Assembly: GCA_030674185.1 (NCBI GenBank)
Contig: JAPXFY010000022.1
Span: 39,046,130 to 39,110,129, forward strand
Direction of reading: 5' to 3'
DNA length: 64,000 bases
From: Monoplex corrugatus
Lineage: Eukaryota > Mollusca > Gastropoda > Littorinimorpha > Ranellidae
A program made the position numbers and the translations under genes. The first letter of the stretch is position 1, and each line of letters begins with the position of its first letter. A model generated the notes under the pieces. It saw only the letters and a program-made list of their open reading frames with translations. It was not told where the DNA came from and made no database searches. This document shows positions 13,662 through 24,027 of this stretch, piece after piece.

Positions 13662-13790
13662 TCCACTTACACTGTCCACCAGCATCCTGCATTGTTCATC
13701 CATACTTGCAAAACAAAAACCTAACCCTGTGACTCCCTCACCCTATCCATCTGTGTGTGTGTGTGTGTGTGCGTGCGTGTATGTGTGTGT
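13662..13790. mobile_element. TTAA MITE half copy truncated into a (GT)n run
   Basis: Left arm with CACTGTCCACCAGCATCC and an AACCCTGTGACTCCCTCACC arm that stops after CCTATCCAT at a (GT)n microsatellite (13752-13790). Confidence 0.7.
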
Positions 13791-14407
13791 CCACAGAAGA
13801 AAGAAGGCCTACTACCTTGAGGGTGGAAGAGTGCGGGAGGAGGGTGGGCTGATTGTGTGGTGATCAATACGGAGGTGGGGGTGGGGGGAAGAAGACGGAG
13901 AATGAGATGAAGACAAAGAATTCATGGATTTGAGACATTATCATATTGCTGTGTTCATCTTTTATTCAGAAGTTTGCAGTTCATGTGTCCATTCGTAAAT
14001 GAAGTCCCCTGAGAGAGGCAACACAATAGCGGTAGAATATAATCTGGGTTGTTGTTTTCATGTTTGTTTTGATTTTTCTTTGAATATGTGTATATATACA
14101 TATGATTATGTAAAGGCCACATGAATTGCCGAGTGTATAGATCTGCACTTTTTGTTTGTGCATTTTTTGTTTTTCTTCTTTGGTATGGACTACTTTAAGA
14201 AGCATGCTGGCCACCTAATAAATGTAAACAGTCGTTGTGGTGTCTTTTCCCCCCTTACAAAGAGGGAGTATCAGACTATTACCATTAATAATAAGTGGTA
14301 GGCCCACTGATGCGACTGTTCAAGTCTCCCCGAGGCGTAAGTTTCTGCACTCACTGAGTGCATAAGATTATCAACTTCTGAAGTATTGCATCACTAAACT
14401 TAACGCT

Positions 14408-14512
14408 CAGAATGAATTCCATATGCACTAACGTCACAGGTGCCATGTGATGGTGATCATGGCACAAGCCTTTGGCCTGCACATAAACCCTTGAGCTGGC
14501 CAGGAGCTGAAG
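14408..14512 (+). repeat. Interspersed repeat family D, copy 1
   Basis: GAATGAATTCCATATGCAC, TAACGTCACAGGTGCCATG and CCTGCACATAAACCC match the copy at 56300-56405. Neither shows coding potential. Confidence 0.7.
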
Positions 14513-14796
14513 TGTTACCTGTCCTTTATTCTACCTAGCCTACATTTTTTTTACACATCGTTGCATATACACCCTGTCTCATTTGTTCTAATCCTTGTCC
14601 TAAGCTCGTATTACAAAACGGCATATATGAGCATCAAGGGCTGTAGACGCTTATGAGGGATGCTGGGACAACAGGGACTGTCCAATCATCATGTGCCAGA
14701 CTGCCAGGGCCTGTGCGGGTTCTCACTTGCAGGACCCGGTAGAATTTCCAAGTGGAACTTGGAAGGGTTTTGTTGTTGTTGTTTTGTAGTTGTTGA

Positions 14797-15410
14797 TGTT
14801 GTTGTTTTCAAGGTTCAACAAGACTTAGCAAGTCAAGATTGAGAGATACCCATAGTCGCAAACTGCTATTCCATAACACAGAAATTCTAATTTCAGTATG
14901 TTGAACTTTAAATTTGGTCATCAGCTTACAAAACCATGCTTACTGGGATGTGATTAGTTTCCAAAAGTATGTTGAACTTTAAATTTGGTCATCAGCTTAC
15001 AAAACCATGCTTACTGGGATGTGATTAGTTTCCAAAACCATGCTTACTGGGAACCAGAAAAAAAACACGAAAAAAAGAATAAGAACACATATTTAGTACA
15101 AGACAAGACTTCTTGCTAAGCAAGGCTCAACAAGATTTAGCAAGAAGTCAGGATTGTCTTGTGGTACTAAATACGCAGGGTTTTTTTGTTGTGTTTTTTT
15201 CATCATTATTTTTCTGAGCATGGTTTTGTAAGCTGATGACCAAATTCAAAGTTCAACATACTGGAATTAGAATTTCTGTCTTACAGTGCAGCAGTTTGTT
15301 GTTGTTTTCAAGGTTCAACAAGACTTAGCAAGAAGTCAGGATTGCCTTGTATTAAATACGTGTTCTTATTCTTTTTTTGTATGCGTGTTTTTTCTGGTTC
15401 CTGTTTGCTT
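14797..15410. repeat. Complex foldback: interleaved inverted and direct repeats
   Basis: A block of about 60 bp at 14878-14942 (core GTATGTTGAACTTTAAATT) is repeated directly at about 14967-15036 and inverted at 15218-15282. A second pair, 15046-15119 and 15321-15405, is inverted (AATAAGAACACATATTTAG against its complement). GGTTCAACAAGACTTAGC-type blocks occur at about 14813, 15126 and 15312. No open frame is evident. Confidence 0.8.
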
Positions 15411-15756
15411 GAACGCGGGCAGTCACACTTGTTTTGGATTTCATCCTTACTGGGACACAAGACTTGCACAAAAACCTGGTAGCCTACAATAAAATCAGAC
15501 CACAGTGGCCTAGGCTATAAAAATGTAACCAATCCAAAAACCAAAAGAGATAAAGAAAAAACCCAACCAACCAAAGAGCAAAACAATCAAACAAACAAAA
15601 AACAAAGAACAAAACAATCAAATAAACAAGTATCGAAAAGTAAAACTCCATTCAAGATTGCTCTTCTGCCGGGCCCATGAAACATGGTCCGAAGGGACAT
15701 AACTCAGAACTCTTTGTGAAAACAGAAGTTGTAGTGATTGTATTCTGCCACTTGGT

Positions 15757-16012
15757 GGACCCCAGTAGCTCATTTGGTTTGAGCATCGGATTCACATGCT
15801 AATGGTTGTGGGTCCAAATCCCGCGGTGCGCTATATTAGAACTGGCCATCTCACTGTCCCTTAACATCGTTGTTGTTCTGGTGGTGTCAGTATAGGATTA
15901 GATATAAATATATATATAACCCCCTCCTCCCCTGGGATGGTTATCCCCTCAGCCATGTCACCTGAGGTGGGTGTCGACGTAAAAACTGAACCAAACCAAA
16001 CCAAACCAACTC
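15757..16012 (+). repeat. tRNA-derived SINE family B, copy 2
   Basis: Box-A-like GTAGCTCATTTGGTTTGAGC, degraded B box GGGTCCAAATCCC, the same body blocks as copy 1, and an (ACCAA)n tail at 15990-16012. The TATATA expansion near 15905 is private to this copy. Confidence 0.83.
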
Positions 16013-16098
16013 CGTCACTCTATGACACACTATATGTAGGGCCTACATGTAATGCACAAGTCCAAGTAGTTTGGGGTGTTCATGAACGATTCAGTGCA

Positions 16099-16288
16099 TT
16101 AACCTTATGACTCCCGCACCCTGTCCACCAGTATCCCACATTGCCAACCACGCCAGCAAAGCAAAAACTTAATCCATTGATTCACCCTATCCACCAGCTT
16201 CCTGCAGAAAGCTGATGGATAGGGTGAGAGAATCAAAAGGGTTAAGTTTTTACAGTTGGTGGATAGGGTGCAGGAGTCAAAGGGTTAA
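16099..16288. mobile_element. TTAA palindromic MITE, nested copy
   Basis: TTAA at 16099-16102 and 16285-16288. Left arm of the AGCATCCCACATTGCC type, inner palindrome around CCTGCAGAAAGC, right arm GTTTTTACAGTTGGTGGATAG. Confidence 0.88.
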
Positions 16289-16339
16289 AGCCTTACTGGC
16301 AGGCCTATATGATATTACGACTGTGTATCGATTTCATTT

Positions 16340-16589
16340 CTAACCCTCTGACTCCCACACCCTATCCACCAACTGCAAAAACTCAATTTCGTTTTCAGTT
16401 CTAACCCTTTGACTCCCACACCCTATCCAACTGCAAAAACTTAACCCTTTGACTCCCTCACCCTATCCACCAGCTTCCTGCAAGAAGCATGTGGATAGGG
16501 TGTGGGAGTCAAAGGGTTAAGTTTTTGCTTGCTAGCATGGTTGACAATGCAGGATGCTGGTGGACAGGATGCGGGAGTCAAAGGGTTAA
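16340..16589. mobile_element. TTAA MITE, duplicated left arm
   Basis: Two successive left arms (CCCACACCCTATCCACC, CCCACACCCTATCCAAC), then an inner palindrome with CAGCTTCCTGCAAGAAGC, then the TTTGCTAGCATGGTTGAC-type right arm ending CAAAGGGTTAA. Confidence 0.85.
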
Positions 16590-16749
16590 GGAAATGCGAA
16601 CTGTTTAGTGGCTTATTTCTACATTTAGTTGTTTTTTTTTAATCCACCAGGTGATAAATTCATCAGAATGTCCAGCACTAGGGGTATATCCTTAATTTGC
16701 CTGAATGCAAGGATATTGTAGGGTCTACTTGACAGTTCAACTCTTACAT

Positions 16750-16911
16750 CCAATCCACCAGCTGTAAAATCATAACCCTGTGACTCCCTGACCCTACCCA
16801 CCAGCTTCCTGTGTGGACATGGTGAGGGAGTCAAAGGGTCAAGTTTTTGTTTTGCTAAGCATGGTTGACAATGCAGGATGCTGGTGGATGGGTGCAGGAA
16901 TCAAAGGGTTA
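16750..16911. mobile_element. TTAA MITE, diverged copy
   Basis: AACCCTGTGACTCCCTGACC, inner apex CAGCTTCCTGTGTGG (deleted arm), then the GCTAAGCATGGTTGAC right arm to TCAAAGGGTTA. Confidence 0.78.
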
Positions 16912-16984
16912 CTTTTCTTTTCCAGGTTTTCTTTTTTGCCAAAGTCACCGACACGTTTATCCGCTTGTAGTTGGAGATGGTCAA

Positions 16985-17060
16985 GCTTGGGATAGGGCGA
17001 GGGAGTCAAAGGGTTAAGTTCTTACAGTTGGTGGATAGGGTGTGGGGGTCAAAGGGTTAA
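16985..17060. mobile_element. TTAA MITE right arms only
   Basis: GGGATAGGGCGAGGGAGTC AAAGGGTTAA, then TTCTTACAGTTGGTGGATAG and the outer GTCAAAGGGTTAA. The left half is absent. Confidence 0.72.
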
Positions 17061-17496
17061 AACTGACCCATAAATTTATCACATCTATCCTGTTCAACTG
17101 AATCCAAAGCCCATCCAGTTGGCCTACTTTTTTTTTTATCCTCCTTAAAATAAAACACAAAAAGGTGGGCAATGCAAGTAATGGCACCACTGACAAAAGA
17201 AAATGCACAAAGCACACCAAAAAACAAATAAAACCCCACAAAAACCTGACACAAATTCAAGATCACTGGACAGGACCTCAAAATCTTTCAGTATTCAGGG
17301 TGTATGTGCAGTCTAAGGCTTATGCCATGGTCATTATTTTTGTATCTTCTCTCATTACACTGCAGTCCAGCTAATTTGGTTGTTGTCAACTTGTTTCATC
17401 AACTACTGGTTCTGGCTAATGAGAAATGGGTAATGTATGTAAAAGCATTCTGCCAAATAATTTCATGCAACTTGTTCCTACTACCTTTGAAAAACA

Positions 17497-17910
17497 GCAC
17501 ATTCTTGTTATGCTTGTTAGGAAATCTTTCTTGCATGTTAAAGATCCTTCATGTTTTGTCAGTGGTTGGCTGATGAAAACACCCAGCATGCATACCCACC
17601 ACAGATGCAGACTGTGCAACATCATAGTAGAATATTGTCAGCTTACTTAACCCTTTGACTCATACCCTATCCACCAATGACACAAACTGAACCCTTTGAC
17701 TCCCTAAACCTATCCACCAGCTTCTCTGCAGGAAACTGGTGGTTAGGGCGAGTCAAATGGTCAAGTTCTTGCTTTGTTAGGATAGGCAACAATGTGGGAT
17801 GTTGGTGCACATAGTGCGGGAGTCAAAGGGTTAACAGCTGAAGTTCTCCATGGTCCACTGTAAGTTTGATCATGCGTTACATGCAGAGTCCAAATGAGTC
17901 TGGAGAATAG
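17497..17910 (+). repeat. SINE family E tail interrupted by a TTAA MITE
   Basis: TTGCATGTTAAAGATCC, CCCAGCATGCATACCC and AGACTGTGCAACATCAT match the copy at 51110-51430. The SINE sequence breaks at TTAA 17647 and resumes at 17831 with CAGCTGAAGTTCTCC. In this copy the upstream GTTAAAGATCC site is uninterrupted, the reverse of the copy at 51127. Confidence 0.8.
17647..17834. mobile_element. TTAA MITE inserted in a SINE
   Basis: TTAA at both edges. Outer arm CCCTTTGACTCATACCC, inner palindrome CCAGCTTCTCTGCAGGAAAC, right arm TTGTTAGGATAGGCAAC and GCGGGAGTCAAAGGG. It splits the SINE tail exactly at TTAA. Confidence 0.88.
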
Positions 17911-18227
17911 CGCCATACAAAAATGATTTATAACGCCAACAATTAAGATAAAATAATTTATAACATCAACAATTATGATAAAATAATTTATACTGCTAAC
18001 AATTAAGATACTGGTACAAATGTTGAAGTTTTATTGTGACAGCCTTTTGCCCCCACCCCCCCCCCCCCTTTTTTTTTTAATGAGTAGGCCTACCAATACA
18101 ATAAACTACCAGTATTCATTCTTCTGTTCTGAAAAACTATTTCTGTTGCAATTACTGTTTTTTTAGGCTTTATATTGTGCTTTTATTGTTCCCTTTATAA
18201 CACCTCATTGCTGTTATTACAGGAACT

Positions 18228-18350
18228 AAGACTATGACGCCCTCAACCTATCAGCATCCCACTTCTTCATCAATTATAGCAAAGCAAAAACTCAAACCTT
18301 TGACCCCTCACTCATCCTATCCACCAGCATCTCAGCAGGATTACAGGGTT
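18228..18350. mobile_element. TTAA MITE remnant
   Basis: GACGCCCTCAACCTATCAGC, AGCAAAGCAAAAACTC and ACCTTTGACCCCTCACTC arms, ending GGATTACAGGGTTAA; the right half is lost. Confidence 0.68.
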
Positions 18351-18459
18351 AATTTTTTATCTGGCAGACCCCTTTGATCCTACGCAAAATGCCCTGTGCC
18401 CCAGAAAGATTTTTAAATGGCAAGGAGGTGCTTGGTTTTCTTTTTGTTTAAATTGTTGT

Positions 18460-18658
18460 TTAAAGCCCAGCTGACTGCATAGAGCTATATCAGGGCTATA
18501 ACCCCTTCAAAACTTCAACAGCGAAGAAAAATAGAAAAGAAAATCAAGTAGGCCTACACATATCAATGCATTCGCGCACATAATCTAAGGACATGCCTCT
18601 GGCGTTGACCACTCTGTCCAATTTATTGCACAGGGGCTTTAAAAAATGCATGTGAATA
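18460..18658 (+). repeat. Interspersed repeat A, copy 2, left half
   Basis: Starts TAAAGCCCAGCTGACTGC and matches copy 1 up to a TGTGAATAC block, where the HERO-type LINE begins. The right half resumes at 22802. It carries TAGGCCTA at 18549-18556 where copies 1 and 3 have plain TA. Confidence 0.82.
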
Positions 18659-21600
18659 CAGGTAGAAAGAAACTCTAGGGAGAGCTAGACAACAGAAGGT
18701 CTTCAGAGAAGTAACCCCCTTTAGACAAGTGTTTCGGCCCTGAATTCCTTACACTCTCGGGGGGCCGGGCCACATCCAGGTCATGACTCCTGGATGCCCT
18801 TCTGCTGTTGTCTATTTTTTTTTTTTTTTTTTTTTTTCCTTTTCCCACGCCGGGGATCGAACCTGGGCGATTCTGCGCTTCAGAACTGCGGTACGCGGTT
18901 TTACCAATGTGCTAACGGGGCACACATCATCTGTAGGGAATTTAATCCTTATGAAGTTCACTTTTTTGGTTCCTCCTTGCCCAGATCCAGCTTGAGCTCC
19001 TTTCTGCTGCCTCTGCCATCGCTTTAAGGGCTCTAGTCCTCTTCTTCCCAGAAATGGCGAGTTGTTTCATGAGATCATAAGCGGAGGTGCCCACAAACCC
19101 TCTTGCCCCGACCTCTATGGCGAAGATTTTGACCCGCAGACCTGCTTTCTTCAGGGTGCTGGCAAGACCGGCGTATTTTTCGGTCTTGTAGATATGTGCT
19201 TCTTCCATTCTGCTTTCGTATGGCACAGTGAGTTCTATCAGAATCACTTGTTTCGAGGAGTCAGAGTGGAGAGCGATGTCTGGTCTCATGCCTGTCTTGC
19301 TGATGACATCTGGGTAATTTCTCCACTCTGGGAGGTCTGCTGTACACTCCCAGTCGACTGCTCCATCCAGAAGACCCTTTGGCAATGTGCTGGTTGTCAT
19401 AGCCCTTTCGGGCCAGACCTGTTTCCCTCCTGCTTTGTAGAACGTTGTCATAGCAATTGGTGCGTTTGGGGTCATGGTTTTTTCGCTAACCACATCTGTG
19501 ATCACTTTCAGAACTTGGTTGTGCCTCCATGTATACCTTCCTTGGGCTAGCGCTACTTTGCAAGAGCTTAGGACATGTTCCACTGTTTGTTTCTTCTGAC
19601 AGAGCGGACATGCTGGGTCGTCTGCTTTCCCCCATTTCACTAAGTTTGCATTCGAGGGGAGCAGGTCATATACAGATCTGAGGAGGAAGCTTATCCTTAG
19701 AGGAGCCATGTGCCACATATCGTTCCAGCTGAGACTTCTTTGGAGTGCACTGTCCCATGTTGTCCATTGCCCCTGTTGACCTTGCTGGACTGCCTTCTGC
19801 ACTCTTCTGACATCTTCTTCTTCCTTCAACTCCTGTATGATCATGTCTCTTTTTTCCTTCCCTTTGGCTTTGGACCACCACTGCATTTTTGTTGCTCCCA
19901 GTCCCTGTCTGTTGGTTTGCGTGTGTCCAATTATTTCTTTGATGCTGAGGTTTCTCTTGGCATTGTTTACAGCCTCTTGGACTTTCCACTTTCTGCCAGT
20001 TCTCAGCTTTGGATGAACTGCTCTCACGATATTGTCCTCCGATTCCTCCAGCATGCTCAACAGTCTTGCTTTTCCAACTTTGTATTCCTCCACTATGGAT
20101 TTCAGAGGTAGCTTCAGCATTGCTTGACGACAGTAGAATGCAACATCAGTGAGACCAGGTGGGACACCGAGCCATTTTCTTGTGTATTTGTTGATTTTGG
20201 CTTCCATTGCTTCGACTGTGCTGGTGCAAATGTCATAGATTAGCAGTGGCCACAGCAGCTTTGGTATCAGCATGAACTGTAGACACCAGACTTTGTATTT
20301 GCCTGGCAGTCCGCAGTTATCTATTTTCTTCAGGCCTTCTTCTGCTGTTTGCTTGGTTTCACATCCCCTTTGTGTGTCTTTCAGGGAGTCATCATACCAT
20401 CTTCCGAGACTTTTTTACTGGCTCTTCTGTGACAGTGGGGATGGCTTGGTTGGCTACCATGAATTTGACTGAATCTGCCACTTTTCCTTTTCGCAGTGAG
20501 AGACTTCGGGATTTCTTAGGTTTGAACCTCATTCTTGAAGAGGCCACCAGCTCATCCAGCTGCTTTAAGATTTGGTGTGTCTCTTCCTCATCCGTGGACA
20601 AGACTGTTGTGTCATCCATGAAAGCTTTCAGAGGAGGCATCTGGTATCCATCTCCCAGATTCACTGGACCTGAACTCTTCATTGCAGCTTTCAAGATGAC
20701 TTCCATTGCCAACACGAACAGTATGGGAGAGATTGCACAGCCCATTGCAATGCCCACCTCTAGGTCTATCCAGTCCGTGGTGTATTCTTTGGTAGAGAAC
20801 CGCATTGAGAACCCTTGGAAATACTTCCTCAGCATTGTTCGGATGTTTTCTGGGATGTGATACATTTCAAGAGCCAGCTGGATCATGTCGTGTGGAACTG
20901 ATCCATATGCATTCGCCAGATCAAGCCAAACTACGTCAATGTCTCTCTTCTCTGTTCTTGCTTTTTGGATGGCATCCCAAATCAACGTGGCATGTTCCAA
21001 GCATCCAGGCATTCCTGGTATGCCTCCCTTTTGGACTGACATATCCAGATACTTGTTTTCAGTCAGGTATTTTGTCAATCTTGCTGCCATAACAGAGAAG
21101 AAGATTTTCCCCTCGACGTTCAGAAGTGATATTGGCCTGAACTGATTGATGCTGCTGGAGTTCTGCTCCTTCGGAATGTACACTCCTTCAGCTCTCATCC
21201 ATTGGTCGCTGATCTTCTGGTTCCTCCATGCTGATCGAATCATCTTGTGGAGCCACTCGAGCACTTTTGGGCATTTCTTGTAGAGCAGGTATGGTATTCC
21301 GTTTGGTCCAGGTGCTGACTTGGCTCTGGCTTTCTTTACTACGTTCTTCACTTCATCCAGTGTTGGTGGTTTGTTATTGAATTTTCCTTTTGGCGCTGCA
21401 GGCCAAACCAGATTTTGGATTTCAAGTGGTGCCTCGCACTGAGAATCGGAATATGTTTCCCCGAGATGCTGCTCTAGGGTTTCCTTGCCCACTGTGAGAG
21501 TCCCTGATTTGGGTTGTTCAAACAGCTTTCTTGCAAAGTCAAAGGGATCTTTGAAGAAACGATCTTGAGTCTTCTTCTTTTTGCTCTTTCTTCGCCTTGC

Positions 21601-22424
21601 TGATTCCACTTTGCTGAGAGCATTGTGTTTGGCCTTCAGATCTTTCCAGAGTTCCAGGAGCCCTTGCTTCTCGAATTCTGAGGCAGTTTTCATTCGCTTT
21701 TTAAGCTTCCTTTTCTCCCTCCGGATGCTCTCCATCTGTTGCTGTCTTCTGGATTTCTGGGGAGGCGTTTTTGTCTTTGGCTGCTTCACTCCATAAGTGT
21801 CCCTGCAGATAGAGTATATGATGTCTCCGTATGTGTCAAGTTTGTGTTCCAGCGTACTGTTCCCTATTAGCGCATTCAGCTTAAGGACAAGTTCCTCATC
21901 TAATTTCTCCCATTGTTCTTTTGCACCGGCAGGCGGCAAATTGAGTTTTCCACGTTTGGCGTTAAGAGCTTGTGCAAAATCCGCATCAGAACCGTCAGCG
22001 TGGATGTCCTTGGCACTATGGTTTAATTCCTGGCCTTGGTCATCCAACGTCTCACCTGCTATCGCAGTGCGCTGCTGCTGGTTCGTATGTGTCTTCAAAC
22101 AGCCCATTTTTGTCCTGTGGATCTTCATGCCGCGTTTGGTGGTGAATCTCCTTCCACACGCACACGGAAATTCCAACTGGTCATCAATCATGGTCCGTTG
22201 TGCGTTTCCAGTCGTGATGGAGTCAGTGCCGATGGATTCATCATTCTCTCCCCCTTTCGGTGAATCCTGGGAGCATCTTTCATTTGGAAAACTCGTGGCA
22301 TGTTATCAAAGGCAAGGTGGGAAGCCAACCCACAAAGCCCGCAGATCTAGTCTTTCCCAGTGTCCTTCGGTCTTTCCCGAATGTCCTCCGAACTATTCCC
22401 GGAAGTCAATGGACTGACCATGTG
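18659..22424 (-). mobile_element. R2/NeSL/HERO-type non-LTR retrotransposon, near full length
   Basis: One long minus-strand coding region (22191-18942) followed by about 280 bp of 3' UTR. The protein layout is N-terminal zinc finger, RT, CCHC finger, restriction-like endonuclease. It is joined directly to the 3' 377 bp of a second copy at 22425-22801, and both sit inside repeat A. The 3' UTR contains a tRNA-like segment. Restriction-like-endonuclease LINEs of this group are often target-site selective; whether this one is cannot be told from a single locus. Confidence 0.88.
18942..22191 (-). pseudogene. LINE polyprotein: zinc finger, RT, restriction-like endonuclease; one frameshift
   Basis: The first frame (22191-20392, 599 aa) starts MIDDQLEFPCACGRRF and has a C-x1-C-x12-H-x5-C finger at residues 10-30, a basic coiled segment, then RT blocks: SAPGPNGIPYLLYKK, INQFRPISLLNVEGK, VQKGGIPGMPGCLEH, WLDLANAYGSVPH and the catalytic FMDDTTVL. 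It closes early at a six-A run (plus-strand T run 20411-20416). Reading one base differently continues as GRWYDDSLKDTQRG into the second frame (start Met 20273, stop 18942; 443 aa). That frame carries the C-x2-C-x7-H-x4-C finger (CPLCQKK ... H ... C) and the PD-(D/E)xK-like endonuclease block RPDIALHSD ... ELTVPYE. With one indel in over 3 kb this is a recently active copy. The family (HERO/NeSL rather than R2 proper) is assigned by motif style from memory. Confidence 0.88.
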
Positions 22425-22801
22425 CAGGTAGAAAGAAACTCTAGGGAGAGCTAGACAACAGAAGGTCTTCAGAGAAGTAACCCCTTTAGACAAGTGTTTC
22501 GGCCCTGAATTCCTTACACTCTCGGGGGGCCGGGCCACATCCAGGTCATGACTCCTGGATGCCCTTCTGCTGTTGTCTATTTTTTTTTTTTTTTTTTTTT
22601 TTTCCTTTTCCCACGCCGGGGATCGAACCTGGGCGATTCTGCGCTTCAGAACTGCGGTACGCGGTTTTACCAATGTGCTAACGGGGCACACATCATCTGT
22701 AGGGAATTTAATCCTTATGAAGTTCACTTTTTTGGTTCCTCCTTGCCCAGATCCAGCTTGAGCTCCTTTCTGCTGCCTCTGCCATCGCTTTAAGGGCTCT
22801 A
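22425..22801 (-). mobile_element. 5'-truncated HERO-type copy (3' end only), in tandem
   Basis: 377 bp nearly identical to 18659-19035, covering the last codons and the whole 3' UTR. It differs by a C-run and the length of the T tract. Its 3' end (CTTTCTACCTG) abuts the 5' end of the near-full-length copy. Confidence 0.9.
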
Positions 22802-23130
22802 TTAAAGCATACCTAAGGACACCAAACATTTCAAAATGGGCTTAAGTTACCTAAAATTGTTTCCTCATAAATCACCTCCCTAGAGCTGAAAATTCACTAA
22901 ATACATGTACCCAATTATTAATCCTAAGAAAAAGTATTGAGACTTTATCAAACACATACAGATGAATGGACCAGCAAGGCAGAAAATGATAGGAAGAAAT
23001 GACAAAAAGCAAATGACAGAAAGCAAAGGAGGAAGAAAGAGTGACAGAAAAGAGTAAATTTCTAGCACAGAACATCCAGAAGGTGGGGGGGATACTATTT
23101 ATACTGAAAGAGCCCCCGGCATCCCCACGG
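22802..23130 (+). repeat. Interspersed repeat A, copy 2, right half
   Basis: Resumes at TTAAAGCATACC and matches copy 1 from its ACATAAGAGCACTAAAAC region to the TACTATTTATACTGAAAGAG block. Confidence 0.8.
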
Positions 23131-23713
23131 GGAGTGGTACACGGTGAAGTGAGGGGAGGAGGGCAGAGCCTATGGGAACACTGACACCACCAGAATGACT
23201 GGGGCATTAAGATGGTCAGTGAACAAGACGATTTGTATGTTGCAGGCTGGGAATGAACTCAAGAAGTCTCGAGTTCATCATGGCTCTGTCAAAATAAAAC
23301 TTTACAACCATGGACTGCTGCCACTACCACTGAGAGGGAACTATCACTCAGGTTACAAGCGAAATAGGCCTAATTGTTTTACCAGCACCCTTTTCTTTCC
23401 CAGACCTTGTAACAAGTTTTACACAGATCTGCACTCCACAATTACTCAATGGGATAAACTCAAACGGTACCTTCAGATGACTCAACATTGTAATGCTGTC
23501 ACATATAAACCTCTTTCATAAAGGATGCCAACTTTTTCCATAGAGACTACACGCAGTGCATTAGAATCTCCTTTCACAGATTTCTTGTCTTCACTATCAA
23601 AAGCCTTTTCAACCTTTTTATTCTGATGTTAACATACACTGGTGTGCATAATTCAATGCTATATTAATGATTGTGAACAGGACGGGAATTTATTTTGATC
23701 AGTGCAAGATTGT

Positions 23714-24027
23714 TTAACCCTTTAACTCCTGTACCCTATCAACTGCAAATGTAAACCCTTTAATTCCTGTAGGCTACCCTATCTACTAACTGCATTGTTT
23801 AACCGTTTAATTCCTGTACCCTATCTACCAACTGCAATTGTTTAACCCATGAACTCCTGTACCCTATCAACCAACTGCAAAACCGTAATCCTCCAGCTCC
23901 CTTACCCTATCCACCAGCTTCCTGAAGAAAGCTGGTGATTATGGTGAGGAAGTGAAAGGGTTCAGTTCTTGCTTTGCTAGCATGGTTGACAAATGCAGGT
24001 GGACAGGGAGCGGCAGTCAAGGGGTTA
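23714..24027. mobile_element. TTAA MITE with tandem left arms
   Basis: Three consecutive left arms (CTCCTGTACCCTATC, then one with TGTAGGCTACCCTATC, then TTCCTGTACCCTATC), the inner palindrome around CCAGCTTCCTGAAGAAAGC, and the TTGCTAGCATGGTTGAC right arm to GGGGTTAA. One arm carries TAGGCTA where its neighbours have TA. Confidence 0.85.

Noticed and set aside
19062..22417. Plus-strand open frames across the HERO-type LINE
   Set aside because: Shadows of the long minus-strand coding region, which has clear RT and endonuclease motifs.
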